Part shown: in pieces, positions 49,183 to 61,932 of the stretch
Layout: each line of letters starts with the position of its first letter
How positions within the stretch are numbered: position 1 is the first letter of the stretch
Source: Tetragonia tetragonoides
Lineage: Eukaryota > Streptophyta > Magnoliopsida > Caryophyllales > Aizoaceae
NCBI GenBank assembly: GCA_038025085.1
Contig: CM076144.1
Location: forward strand, 36,366,501-36,430,500
Direction: 5' to 3'
DNA length: 64,000 nt
The notes under the pieces: generated by a model
What the model was told of the DNA's origin: nothing
Database searches by the model: none
Seen by the model: only the letters and a program-made list of their open reading frames with translations
Translations under genes and position numbers: made by a program

Positions 49183-52100
49183 GGTTACATTTCAATTTAA
49201 TTGGCACTGCTAATATGGTTTTTCGCATTTGTAGTTGTGCGACCAAAGTTTTCGTTGGGCTTAAACCGCAATCTTCAAGTAAACTCCTCCAAACTTTAAC
49301 TTTTACTTATCTCGTTACTCTTGAGTAATTTAATTTAGGATTCATTGAACTTTGTTCTTCAATAATTGGTTGGATAATTCTTTTAGACGTCTTTGTTATT
49401 TTCAGGTCCTTTTGGAAGTGCTAGACCTAATTTGACGGTTGATTTCTATGATAGAGTTTCCAAAAGTCTCAATTACAACAGGTATTTCACTCTTCTTTTC
49501 TTTTTTTTCCTCTCTTTTTTGTTGATGGCAATTTTATAGGATTCTAAGCTTACTGGAGCTCAAAAGTTGTGTAATGTGATGAGAAATGTAATTTGGTCAA
49601 AGTTAATTGAGCCAATTTAACAGATTAACTGAAAGATTTAGTTTGATCACAAAGCTGGGTGTTTTATACTTATAAATTAGATAGCTGAAAGTGGCTAATG
49701 TAAGGTCCTTGAATGAAAGTCTAATTAAGGTACCTCAAAGTGAACTTATGGTCTTGATGTATGACCCAAAAATGCTAACCACTGTCCTAGATTTCTTTGA
49801 GTTGTTGATCGATAATTTTGGCAGCTCGATGCATTTTTTGTATGATAGGAGTGTACATGAGCTCCAAGATGAGCATTCAACACCGTGCTGAGAACATAGA
49901 GATTAAATGTAGAAAACTGGGGGAAAGTGAAATGGTAGAAAACTATAGGAAAGCTTTGGTTTTCACTTGTTTGATTTAGTATTATGAGAAACTGTCGAAA
50001 TTTAGTACAGTACATTTATATGAGTTTCATTTCTTTGTAAAACTTCAGGCAAAAATACTGTTAAGAGATTAGGGTTGCTTCCCATTTTAGATTTTCTTTT
50101 CATTTTCCACAATTTTTCTCTAGCCTCAGAAGTTATACTATTAGGATTTCATTTCAACGCAAGGTAGAGCTTTGGTCACAACTCACTAGGAATGTTATGG
50201 TATGTTGACCTTTCAAATTAGACTATAAACAAGCAGAACTCTCAATGAACACATACGACCTTGGATCCCACTCTTGTAATCTGTCTTGTCGCTGACAGGC
50301 TGACTGCTAGTAACATAGCTCAGAAGGACTTCCTTTCTCTTAGTTGGTATTCAAGACATCAAAAATGAACAGAACGTTTTTCACTGTAATGATAAGGCTG
50401 CGTAATTGCGTATACACTGCCCGCCAAAGTAGGATTAATACTGATAAGTGATGAGCAGAACTTTATTTCAAGTACTAAGGTTCTATTGCGGAAGTCCCAT
50501 AATGAGTACATTCGAAATTCTTTGGTTGTCTTATATACATATACCTTTCCATATTGAGGATATTAAAAGATAAAAGAGTGCCCTTGGAGACTGCATGTGA
50601 CCTCCTGTCAAATTTCATGTTTAACTGAGACTCTGAGAGTGACTCATGTCGCTTTACATATAATTTGTCTTAACAGTCCGATTTGCTCCATGTATAAAAT
50701 GAGACATCTGATTTTTCTTTTGTTACAGATGTAGTGATAATAAACCTATAAGAGGACGAGTCAGAATGATGCCTATTGGAACTCCGAGAGTACCTTATAG
50801 AAACCCCGGCGAGGGAACTTGGCAGTGGGTTGATCTATGGAATGCCCTTGTAAGTGATTGCTTCTTTTTTTTCCCCTCTCGACTTGCTTGCATGACCTTG
50901 AGCCTTTTAGGTCTCTCTCTTGTCAGATGCTGATCTTACTTTCCTACTCTCCCCTCCCTTCCTCACCCCAAAAGAAAGGAAAAGAAAACTTGTGGGATGT
51001 GTTTTGCACTTTTGTTTCTATGCAACCACATAAAATCTTGTAGAAGTGGATGGCTGATTCAACAATATGACATCTTTGTGAGCTCAACTGAATGGAAGTT
51101 TCCATTACGGCATTACAGATATGCTATCTGGAATTCTGATAGTACTAATTCTATAGCAGAACCCATCAAGGATCCTCTATGAGCAGCAGCTTATGATTGC
51201 TAAAATTATGTATACTTGCAAATGATAGTGTTAGTTTTGGCAATTTGTACAAAGGAAAGAGTAGCTTTCACTCTGACAAGTTTAAAATTTCTTGCAATTT
51301 ACTGGTCCTCTTTCCTTGGCAGTACCGTGAGCGCGTCATCTTCATTGGGCAACATATAGATGAAGAATTCAGCAACCAAATACTTGCAACGATGTTGTAT
51401 CTTGATACTATTGATGATTCAAAGAGGCTTTATATGTACATCAATGGTCCTGGTGGGGATGTGAGTTTTCTGTGATCATATCAGTTGAAGTTCTTGCTTT
51501 GCTCTAGTATTGTTGCATATGACCTTCCGTTGTTTCTGGGTTAAATGTCTTTGTGACTCTTTTTGCAGCTTACGCCTAGCATGGCAATCTATGACACGAT
51601 GCAGAGCCTAAAAAGTCCTGTTGGTACACATTGTGTTGGTTATGCCTACAATCTGGCTGGATTTCTCCTAACAGCTGGAGAGAAGGTAAATATTGGCTTC
51701 GCCATGTGTATCCATGCTGTCATTTTTACTGCTTTAGACATAATCAAGATGATGATTACATGCTATGATGCAAGACTATCATGGAAGATCATCTAAGTGC
51801 GGGCAATTGATGATTAGGCTATCATATATTCAAATCTGTTTTACATGAAAATTCTAGAAAGTTTAAGCATTGTTTTTTTTTTTGTTTTTTTTTTCTGGTT
51901 CTATTTGCCACCCAAGTAAATTGATTGCTTTAATGGACCTCTTTGCACTTGATTTGTCTGGCCTTAAACGATGAAAGATCTCCCTAACTGCCCATTATTT
52001 GTTTCCTATATGAGATATATTACTCCTGTTTCGTTTTCTTGGTTGAAAATTATGTCGAGGCTCAGAATGGCTCAAATGTGATTTTGTTACTCACTAATTT

Positions 52101-52623
52101 ACAGAAATAAACTTTTTAAACTTATCCAGGGTCATCGTTATGCAATGCCTCTTTCAAGAATTGCCCTACAATCTCCTGCTGGTGCTGCTCGTGGTCAGGT
52201 ATGCCAGCACTCCTTGTATCTTCTCCCAGGGCAGATTTAGCTAGGATGCCTGTTTCCGGTTGCTAAGAATTATGTGGGTATTTATGCCATTTGTTGTTTG
52301 GCAGGCTGATGACATTCGTAACGAAGCTAATGAGCTTCTTAGGATCAGAGATTACCTCTACAGGGAGTTGGCTAAAAACACAGGCCAACCTGTGGAAAAG
52401 GCAGAATCCTGTTCTTCACTTCCCTTTTTTCAGCTGATTATATGTTTGGACTATTTTCCTGATAAACATGTTGCTCTGCGTGCAGATTAACACAGACTTA
52501 AGCAGGATGAAGCGGTTTAATGCCCAGGAAGCTCTTGAATATGGGCTTATTGATCGTGTAGTAAGGCCACCTCGGATTAAGGCTGATGCACCTCGGAAAG
52601 AATCAACAGCAGGTCTTGGTTAG
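49052..52623 (+). CDS. CLPR2: Plastid ClpR2, non-catalytic subunit of the Clp protease
   Basis: Nine exons: 49052-49128, 49235-49278, 49406-49481, 50729-50849, 51323-51460, 51569-51685, 52130-52198, 52305-52400 and 52486-52623. Together they are 876 nt, giving 291 residues. A Ser-rich N-terminal plastid transit peptide (about 55 residues) precedes the RMMPIGTPRVPYR block and a ClpP-like fold with the GPGGD oxyanion motif at 148-152. All three catalytic positions are replaced: Asn180 for Ser (AYNLAG), Gln205 for His (IALQSP) and Lys255 for Asp. It is therefore a structural ClpR subunit of the stromal Clp core ring, with close similarity to Arabidopsis CLPR2. Intron 8 begins GC rather than GT. 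Intron 1 opens with a CT microsatellite. Confidence 0.95.
49131..49181. repeat. (TC)n microsatellite at the start of CLPR2 intron 1
   Basis: About 25 TC units begin 2 bp after the splice donor GT, ending TCTAG. The apparent acceptor at its end would make a 54-nt intron and an out-of-frame join; the acceptor at 49234 keeps the frame. Confidence 0.95.
50390..50440 (+). repeat. Possible TS-type SINE relic in CLPR2 intron 3
   Basis: GATAAGGCTGCGTAATTGCG and the following CACTGCCCGCC resemble the body of TTG-tailed plant SINEs. Ends are not visible. Confidence 0.25.
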
Positions 52624-53404
52624 TGTTGTGTCATTTGCCAATGCTGTAGTTGAAACTTGCACATTCTGAAATTTCTCACAGATCAAATTGTATGGATGTT
52701 ATCTAGTTGATAAACTGATCAAGCCATTAATATCACATAGTTCCCAGCTGATCGACGATTTTTTTGTGGATATATCATTTGTGTACATTTTATGGTGCTA
52801 TATTCTGCTTGATGCTGGTTCTTCAGCTCTCACTATCTATATGAGTTGAACCTCATTATGTTGGCAAAAACTTGAATGAGGCGGTCTTACCATGATACAG
52901 GTTGACTTTGAAATTATTTATGGGTGGCTTTTATTATCCTTGGATGAATTTTGTCAGTCTTCTGGAGTGACCTTTACAGTTTACTAGATTGATAATATGA
53001 TAGCTAGCTTGCAAAGAGATACAGTAAAAACCATGATATTTCTCTAAGGTAGCTCTGCTACAACTTGCAAGCAACCTTAAAACTTCCATGTAATACATAG
53101 CCAGATAGGGAAACAACATATACTCCATGACAATAAATTATGTACAAACCTTAAGGCAGAGGGATCGATAAAAGGTTTTCCCTCCCACGCAAAGGTATGC
53201 CAAGTATTAAATAAGCAAAATATACAGACTTCATGACGAAATTAAAGAACATCAACCCTAGACAGGAAGTCATTAAAAAGGATTTCCTAGCCTGGTTGCC
53301 AATCTAATCTAACTATTAAATCTTAAATGAACACAGAGAATAATAGAACCCTGGTTTTGAAAAAGACCCCAGAGATTATCTTCTTTTTTACTTTCAAAGA
53401 TGCA
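52624..53404. other. Convergent 3' flanks of CLPR2 and the DUF761 gene
   Basis: CLPR2 3' UTR in the left half and DUF761-gene 3' UTR in the right half. No other feature recognised. Confidence 0.4.
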
Positions 53405-53989
53405 TTAGTTTTGCATGTTGTCACTAAACAACTCTTCCTTCCATCCATTGACAACCTTGGCAATAAAAGCCTCGATTCTTCTTTCCAACTCGGAATCATA
53501 TTCTTGTTCCTCATCTTCTTCCCACCCTACCTCGCCATGACTTCCATTATCATCGTCATCTTCATCATAACCATCAGAACCATGGTAGTAGTAATCATCA
53601 TTGTCATCATCATGATCATCATCTGAACGATGATAACTGTAATCATCACACTTACCTTGTTCACCAGCTTCAAGGTCATCTACATAGCCATTGTCTTCAT
53701 CATCATCATCATCATTAATACTCGAATTTTCACCTTGCTCCTCTGATTCATGGGCGAAGTGGAGGAGAACGAAAGACTTGTCGAGGTCATTCCTCAAGTT
53801 ACCATAGTGTTCCTTGGCTACAATTACAATAATTAAGGAGTTGAACAATAAGTGAATAAAAAGATTAGTGGAACAGATTTTAAGAAAATTTTGGTATATG
53901 ATTGGTGACAAGTAGCAAAGGACGATGAAAACGGTAGCGATAGAGAGAGAGAATACTATTAGGAGAATAGGTTTACAGACAATCCTCAT
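53405..53989 (-). CDS. Acidic membrane-anchored DUF761-type protein
   Basis: Intronless gene of 194 residues. Two N-terminal hydrophobic segments (about 7-28 and 42-58) suggest membrane anchoring. A very acidic Asp/Glu/Tyr-rich tract (about 80-165) is encoded partly by GAT repeats. A C-terminal ELERRIEAFIAKVVNGWKEE segment matches the short DUF761 motif. DUF761 proteins are small plant proteins, often called cotton-fibre expressed protein-like, with unclear biochemical function. The ATG at 53987-53989 is the first in frame and the stop is TAA at 53405-53407. The acidic tract is likely length-variable. Leader and promoter lie to the right (above 53990). Confidence 0.8.
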   Translation of the reverse strand: MRIVCKPILLIVFSLSIATVFIVLCYLSPIIYQNFLKICSTNLFIHLLFNSLIIVIVAKEHYGNLRNDLDKSFVLLHFAHESEEQGENSSINDDDDDEDNGYVDDLEAGEQGKCDDYSYHRSDDDHDDDNDDYYYHGSDGYDEDDDDNGSHGEVGWEEDEEQEYDSELERRIEAFIAKVVNGWKEELFSDNMQN

Positions 53990-54387
53990 GTCACGCTACA
54001 AAGACAAGCTAGACAATGGCTTAGTTGGGAGCAATTTGTGTTTGATGCTTTGCTTACAAGTTTGGTGCTGTGTTAAGAGTGTTACTAGCAACGGCACGTC
54101 CTTGTGTATATAAGAGAATAATGTTTGCATTTGACTTTGGTGATTTTCGTGGAAATTATCAGCAGGGGAAGGAATATTACTACATATTTAGTACGCTTAC
54201 CGTTATTTTTGACCTGGGCGTATAACTGTATATAGAATTACAGGTAGCTAGAGTATAATGATAGTATAAACAGCGTAGTCCTTTTACTCCTGTATATGCG
54301 GAAGTTTTAGTCTTCCAAGTTTGTGTAACTGGATATTTCGACAGCATTTCTGTGCCCAAAAAGTCATAATATGTTGCTACTGGACGG

Positions 54388-54429
<42 letters not shown>

Positions 54430-55235
54430 GAGTGCTGAGCAAAGACATTTGTGATGTCATTACCAGAATTCGCATTCCTAATCAGTAATGACTGCAATAA
54501 TTTTAGGGATATTCATATTCTCTCTTAAAATATTGAAGTCCATCTGCCTCTATCAGAAACTCATACTAGGACAATGATTCCATTCTGAGTCACATTCATT
54601 CCTCTTTTTCTTTTTCTTTTTTTTTTTGGAGTAGTGGCTTGTCATTAATCGATATGGTTAAGCTCGGTTTTAACACAAAATCTCGTATGAGATAGCCTCA
54701 AGGTGAGGCCTCTCGCTCATACAAGACTTATTGATAGATCTTAGTATTAAATTATTGGTCAAAGTTTATAAGTTTTGAGTTGACTTTTCATTAGGAAAAG
54801 TCAATGTCCAACAAAGTAATTTCTACCTCGTGAAACTATTGGTGAAAAGCTAGAAAGCAAGAGAGACGAAAGATAAACTTAATGCGCTGCAATGCTAATG
54901 AAGACCAATCACCATTTATCAGAATTGAAGTGGTGTGTACAAGTGTTACAGTCTCACAGACAGTTTGTATTCTACATAACTCAAAGCCTGCACCAAGAAC
55001 TTTCCTAATCGACTAAGCTAACAGTCCTAACACTAAATTTTCTACATAAACAAGGATTAACTAATAAACAGCAGCTGTAGAAAAATAAGCACGTAAGCCG
55101 TGCAATTACCAATATAACAAAAGGTTTTACACATGTGATAAACTGGGAGGAGAATTCTCTATTTTTATAGGCAAATTTTGGTCAGTTGTAGCATCACACT
55201 TATTGGCATCACCAGCTGGACAAACCTTCTGGCTT
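53990..55235. other. Intergenic, with (CT)n and repeat-like sequence
   Basis: Promoter side of the DUF761 gene and 3' flank of the AHL gene. Contains (CT)n at 54392-54429 and a poly(T) tract at about 54609-54627. The repeat-like stretch 54640-54790, with ATCTCGTATGAGATAGCCTC, appears related to sequence near 17360-17460. Confidence 0.4.
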
Positions 55236-58200
55236 TTAACCTTCATGCAAAGATTCACTATTATGAGCTGAGCCATTCCTAGTATCTCCATGATAAGACG
55301 AGTATGTGGTACCTGAAGCGTAATGGCCATGGCCTCCGTAACCGTCATGCATTCCTATACTAGTAAGAGGAACGGCAGCAGATGTAGGTGTTGTGCTGAT
55401 CATGTACTCAGGTTTTTGTTTCTTTGGCTTCTGCTCGTGCTGGTTCCCTGCCAGGAAACTTCCTACCACAATCTGATACAAACAGAACAAAAGAAAACAA
55501 ATTGTTGATTACTGATGGTCAGCACCCAAGGGACGAGACCTCACCAATAATGAGACACAAGAATCCCAAAATTAAGAAAATAGTTAAGAGTATATGTTGG
55601 TATCAATAAAACATCGATATTCAGACATGACATAGTTGAAATAGAAATGAAGAAAAACTAAAAAAAAGAATCCTGAGATATGAATAGCACATGCGAAAAA
55701 CGGACCTCTTAGATTTATGGTAATTGGAAATATCCACATATATATACATACAGATCCTGTAGGGGGATTTACATCAATGGCACAATGATAATACTCCGAA
55801 CTTGTTTCCACATTTGTATACAAGAATCCCTTCAGTTGGTATACCAACTACCAAGAAGGAAAGATGGGTATGCAGAAAAGGATTTCCAGCTTTTCCCTAC
55901 TTGGTTATAGCTTTGCGGACTTAGATTAAATGTGCAACTTGGTGATGCTCTTGAAAGAAAGGTAGAAAGTAGAAGCTGAAACTAATACATGTAGGAAGAT
56001 GAAATGGAGCACACCTGTATGGGACTAGCAGCTACAAGCAAACCAGCTACTCCTCCTCCTACAACACGTCCGTCTGGGCTTGCCAATGAAACACTCATAC
56101 CTCCTGATCTGTTCCTAATTCCGCCACTTTCAGAGGGCATAAATGAACCCGTTAACGAAAGAATTTCAAAACGCCCCTGTGGAAACAACAGAACATTTGG
56201 ATCAGAAAGTGATTGATACCTGCAGGGAGGACTAGAAAGTTCAGGACAGATAATCCTTCAGAATAAGTTTAACGTCACAAAACAACTTACAAACAGCTAT
56301 GTAGAAATTAGGATTTAGGACCTAGGAAATACGAATTCTAACAATTGTATCTCAAGTATTTAGATAACATAATCGTAGAATATCAATGGCCTTCTGTTGA
56401 TACAGATTCCAGCCAATTGTATTGACTGGAATAATGATTAAATGAATCATGTATGTGTTGAAAGATTAGTGACATAGAGAAACAAAGTTATAGTACACAG
56501 TCAATGTCAAATGAAATGTAGAAACAAAGGGTTTTCAAAAGAGGAAAGGACAAAACATGAGCTAGCTGATAAACATTGGAGTATTTAAACTGAGGCACCT
56601 GTGCCGTAGTCCATTACACCCCCACAACCACAAAGGTCCCAGAATAATTATGCAAGATGAACAAATGTTTCTGCTGTCCACCCTTCTCAGCAACAGAACT
56701 ATCAGAACCCAAGTCCAGAACAGGCTAGGATTCCTATGACTACTTGAAACTGATATAGCATCATCATCATCAGAAGACGAAGAATTTAACTTGATGAGGT
56801 GCAAATCTAAGTTATTTAGTACTTGATTGGATCAGATCCAAAGTCCAATGCCAATCCAGCAAATCATGATAAGTAAACTTTTGGGTTTACGAGGTTGAAC
56901 ATATACAAATGAAAAGAATTGTATCCTAAATTCCTTATAAAACTATGGAAATGCACCAACAATTAATGTTGTCCCGCTATATTCAGATTCTTTAAATTTC
57001 ACGACCTTGTGAGATATTGCTAAAAGATAGTCTTTTTTATTTTCTTTTTTGATAGGAATAAAACATACATTCTTGAGTCATGTATGTTACCAAAGTAGAG
57101 TATATTTGAGAAAAGGTTCACAATAGCATTTGTCAAACACATCAACAGAAAGTATAGTTCAGGGAACACATCATTTCAGAATTTAAGATGTAGCACCTCA
57201 TATGTCAATGTGCCCCCAGACGAGTCGGGTTGACGAAGCGTCACACTGGAAATTACGCCATTTGCAGACAGTATGCATATAGCTCGGGGTCCTTGTTGAG
57301 AAAATGATATGACCTTCATAGTTACATCCTAAACAATCAGGAAAATAAAATGGAGTTAGTTCTCAGATTGATATTACACCCATATGCATCAACAGCATGG
57401 TTTACATACTCCAATTAATTGTAAAAGAATATGATTAGGTAAAGCAATAGCTCTTTCCACCCAGAACCACAAACAAAAATACAGATTAAATACATAATTG
57501 GAAGGGGCAGGTACGGGTGCCAGGGTCTACAAGCCTAGGCAATATCTCCATGATGCTGTAGTAGAAAACACTTGCTCATAGGGAAGAACAAAGGAATCAA
57601 GCATTCTAGAGAATTCAATCAAAATGGTGTATACATCAGCTGTATTTCTGATTAAATTGTTTCAAGGTCCTGTCCATGCAAGAATTTACTTTTCCTATCT
57701 ACCCCTCATGATTTCAACCGATTGACTAGATTGCACGGATAGAACTTCATATATGGTTAATTGACTCCTACATCAAGATTCATGAATCCATTTTCCTAAT
57801 AGATAATACAAGCTAGTAAAAAGACTAAGCATGAGAGCATTATTTGATTTATAATATGGTCTTCCAATATTTACCTCGCCAGTGTTGACTGTGATGATAT
57901 GAGGCGTGAAGTTAGCACCAACAGAACATGATACCCATTCTCCTGCAACAACAAAAATTGAAAAAATATATTGCGACTAGATCAGACTACAGCAACAATG
58001 TTAATCTTATGAAATGAAAACTTCATTACTATATCAAAAAGCAACACAGATAGCAGTACGCAAGTTCTCAATTATCTAGAAAGCTGTAAATATCGTCTTA
58101 ACTGTTATCTTAATCAGACAACCAGCCTTTACGCTACTTCAGTTACAAACACACCCACTTTACCTTCCACCCGAAAAAGAAAAAAAAATAGTAAATAAAT

Positions 58201-59631
58201 TCTGTCCGTTTACTGAGTATCGTGCTTGATGCTTATCGCACAGGATCACAAAATGTTCTGCTAGCACGACAGATAGACAAAGGGTGTGCTAACTATCACA
58301 AACTTGACACACAGGGATGATTTTGCATAGAAAATGGTAGCAAAAAAGGCGAAGGCAGAGAAAGCATAGACCCTCAGGTGTTCCAATCTACCCAGCGTCA
58401 TGCAACAAAAACAAATGTGCAGAAACAGTACATCCACCACTCATTCAGACCAAGTGGCAATAAGGGAAACAGAAGATAGGACATAAAAAAGGGTACCACA
58501 GAATACAGATAAACTATGCTACATGTCAAGGAAGAACCATTCCAAAAACAACTTTATAATGAATCAACATCATCAGGCCAGGGCTCTGCTTAAAACCTGA
58601 AAATAACTTCAGCTTTGCTATTTACTTATCAACCAGCTAAGCATGGACAGGTCATATGACTTAAGCTTAGGCTCTGAGGTATCAACTGCAAAGACTTTAT
58701 CAAACCAATCATTACAAGTAACCTTACACAACCTTTATTCTCTCCTCAATACAAAAGTTCCTCCACCACAACACAAGTGTTAGAAGTGTAACCACCTGAT
58801 ATGTACCTTCTGGAATATTCCAACCTCAGACAGCTATGCACAAAAACCTTCCTTTCAAAACTACCCATTTAAAACCCCCAGATGGCTAAGCTAGATCTTA
58901 AAATTTAGGGAGGATCTAATCTATATGCAGAGGTCCCACTTCTCTTCCTACCCAACAACTATACCCAATTCTTCATTGATTAAAACTCATCAAACCCACC
59001 AAATCATCACCACATAAACTAATTTTGCAACACAATTAGATCTCAACAAACACAACCTTTTTTCCTACATATCAAAAACCCATAAATCAAGTTAATGCCC
59101 CCTACATGCAAAGTTGCACACCTACCCACCCAAAATTCAAAGTAAACCCCAAAAAACAAAAGAAAAAAAAAAATCAACAAAAATGAAAAATTACCAAGAT
59201 CAAACTCCAAGCCTATATCTTATATCAATATCAATTTATCATATACAATATATTATACCTAAATTCTCAGCCTCATACTTGGGCTGATGATGCTTGATCA
59301 CAGAGCTAGTAGGCTTCAACTTGGGCCGCTTCTCGGTCGAGAAATCGATGACTGAGGCCGGAACCGGGGCTTGGGCCGGGGCTGAGGCCGAGATGGGCTT
59401 GGCGGACAGGGCAACTGTGACAGGCCCATCAGACCCATACTTTCTGGGTCTGCCCCTCTTCTTCTTCACCACTATTCCCTGTTGCTGGAGGCCCACCTGG
59501 GTCACCGGCGCCGGCGATGATCCGGTGACCGGAGCTCCGGTGGCATCTGACCTATGAGCTATATGGTAGCTGGTTGGAGCATCTGATCCTAATACTGTTA
59601 CTCCACTACTCACTCCTTCTTTTGCTTCCAT
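55236..59631 (-). CDS. AT-hook nuclear-localized (AHL) protein, clade B
   Basis: Five exons on the minus strand: 59259-59631, 57875-57942, 57197-57328, 56015-56176 and 55236-55472. All introns are GT-AG; the total is 972 nt (323 residues). Residues 59-66 form the AT-hook RGRPRKYG, which inserts into the minor groove of AT-rich DNA. Residues about 134-250 form the PPC/DUF296 domain with the conserved GRFEIL at 192-197 and GGGVAGLLVAASPIQ, which mediates AHL trimerisation and partner binding. The introns inside PPC are typical of clade B. A second canonical RGRP hook is absent; only EKRPKLKPTSS occurs at 100-110. It therefore resembles type III AHLs. AHLs regulate growth and flowering by chromatin binding. 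The specific orthologue is not assigned. Confidence 0.94.
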
Positions 59632-60130
59632 TTCATTTACAAATTACAGTACTTGCTATTTTTCCCAGGAAAAAAAATATTAGTTGAAATGAACAAAATC
59701 ACAAATCAAGAGCAACCCATCAATTTTTTCTATTTTTGTACAGAAATCAAGTTGTTAGCTTTGTAGAGAAATTTTTTTATTTCTCTGTACAACATGGGAA
59801 AATAAAATAATATAAGCAAAATAAAAAGGAACCCAGCTGAGAAATGAAAAATAAAAAGGATTGATGAGGATTTTAATTGATTGGTTTGAGTAGAAGCTAA
59901 GCTTGTCAAGTGAAGCTCAAATCTTCTGTAGCTAAAAACTGAGATTCCACCATTGGAGACTGAAGCAAGCTTTTGATGGAAGCTGGGTTGAAATTTTTTT
60001 GAAAATCTTTTGAAAATTTAATTTTCGGTATTTTCAGGAAGAGAAAAAATTTGGGAAATTCTTGCAGAGAAAATTAGGTCTAATTTTGGTTGAGGTAAAC
60101 TGGGATTTGTTAGTGAGCTTAAAAGACATT
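59632..60130 (-). promoter_or_regulatory. AHL 5' leader and proximal promoter
   Basis: Upstream of the AHL ATG on the minus strand. Leader-like composition; no specific element is clear enough to name. Confidence 0.35.
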
Positions 60131-61531
60131 ACAAAACATTGAAAATTGTCGGAAATGTGATTATGAATAAAATAGAAGGAAATGATATATTAATTATTGC
60201 ATATTGATCACTATAAATCTATAATATATGATTTTGGGTATAAAATAAAGGAGGGGATATGCGTTTTAGTTAAGAAATGGTTGGTGTCCGGAATGAAATA
60301 AAATAAATTTGGTAAAGTTAAATTAGGTTGCCAACGCAAAAGGACATTTCTTGAGTGATAAGGATAAATCAAAAGCAGATCCACAAGGAAAGAACCTTAA
60401 ATAGTAATAAAATGATTATGACCAAAACAAATCATAAATAAATTTAATATTTGTTTCCCTTTATTTTCTTGGTATTAGAAAATCTTCCTATCAAAAAAAA
60501 AATATTAGGAAATTTATTCTATGTAATATAAAGTAACAAAAAAAAAGAGTTGTCAATTTTGAAAATAGCTAACTATTTAAAAAAAATTTGTAGTATATAG
60601 AAAAAAATTATTCCTTATTAAAGATAAATAGTTTGAATGTATTCATTTTTTAAAAAATAACTATATATAAAAATTAATCATTTTAAAATATGAATAACAT
60701 ATTACCTATAAGTTAGAAAATATTATTAAGAAAATCTATATTGATACTCCATTTGTACAAAATGTTTGTTACTGTAATAATTTTTACTGTTATTTTAACT
60801 AATTTATATATAGAGGGGAATAAATCATGTTAAAGTATATTTGTAGATAACTTTAAGTATACAATTTTCAATGATGACTCTTTTTTTTTTTTTTTTTGAA
60901 AAAGGGAATGTTAAAGTTGATGACAATAAAATAAAGTCAAGAGCTACAAATATTTTGTGATGAGGAGTATTTTTTGTAATTTCATCTTCATTTCCTATCA
61001 ATTTTATCATTAAGTGGTTAGAAGCGGATCTTCTTCTTGTTTTCTAAATATAGTTTGTATGATTTCATGTTATGTGGATTTAGTTCTACCCACTCATGTT
61101 GAAATTGAAATTTTTATATTTCACCCTTCAAAAAAAAAAAAAAAAAAAGGAGAGCATCGAAGATATAGATTTTGAAACATTTGGGACAATAATTTCTCTA
61201 ATTTTTTGTGATGGTTCATTTGACTTGGCATTCCTTGGTAGTAGTTTATACTGATGTTCTTAAAGTAAATCTCCTTAAAATTTATACTCATGTATGTTCA
61301 ATATAAGGTAAACTTTTATTTTCTTTTTTAACTACCAAAAAATTGTGGAGTTTTATAAAGACTGTTTTTTTTCAAACAATGATTCAATAAAAAAAAAAAA
61401 TTATCCCTTCTATACTAAATACAAATGAAACGGTGAAATAGTATAATGCTTTTATTTATTTATTTTTAATCGGATTTGATCAATTCTATTAGGGGTATTA
61501 TCTTGTTCAAAGAATACTAATACATACTCCA

Positions 61532-61574
<43 letters not shown>

Positions 61575-61733
61575 TTAGAGGAATTGTGGACCACTAGTGC
61601 AAGTACTTTTTAAAAGAAAAAAGAATGCAACAAATACAATTTTAAAGATATAAGACCCTTTTAATTTGAAAAAAATAAGGAATCTCTAAGCAAGTCTAGA
61701 GGGGTTGATATTTGAAAACAAGTATAGATAAGA
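60131..61733. other. AT-rich intergenic sequence
   Basis: No gene recognised. It has several A/T homopolymers and the AAT/ATT palindrome listed below. It ends at the copia LTR. Confidence 0.5.
61531..61577. repeat. (AAT)n-(ATT)n perfect dyad
   Basis: About six AAT units run directly into about nine ATT units, forming an inverted repeat with no spacer. Confidence 0.95.
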
Positions 61734-61932
61734 TGTTACGAGATTTTACCGAGATTTCAGGCGTGACTTATGGAAAGTTCGGTTGCGCCTGAAATATGGC
61801 AAGTTATCATAGAGTTTGATATTGTTTAGGATTGTTTCCATATCCTAACAGATATGTATAGATACTAGGGCTGTATATATATACTAGGTGAAAATCAATA
61901 TAAAGATCATCTTTTCTGCCTCAATCTTGTCA
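61734..61932 (+). repeat. 5' LTR of the copia element
   Basis: 199 bp beginning TGTTACG and ending CTTGTCA, directly followed by the primer-binding site. A TATA-like TGTATATATATACTAGG at about 61872-61888 would suit the LTR promoter. The left boundary rests on the TG dinucleotide because the second LTR is not available. Confidence 0.65.

Noticed and set aside
49182..49234. Acceptor TCTAG at 49182 as the end of CLPR2 intron 1
   Set aside because: It would give a 54-nt intron, and the following sequence does not encode the expected protein; the acceptor ending at 49234 does.
52392..52400. GT donor within CLPR2 exon 8
   Set aside because: It would remove three conserved residues; the GC donor at 52401 preserves the family alignment.
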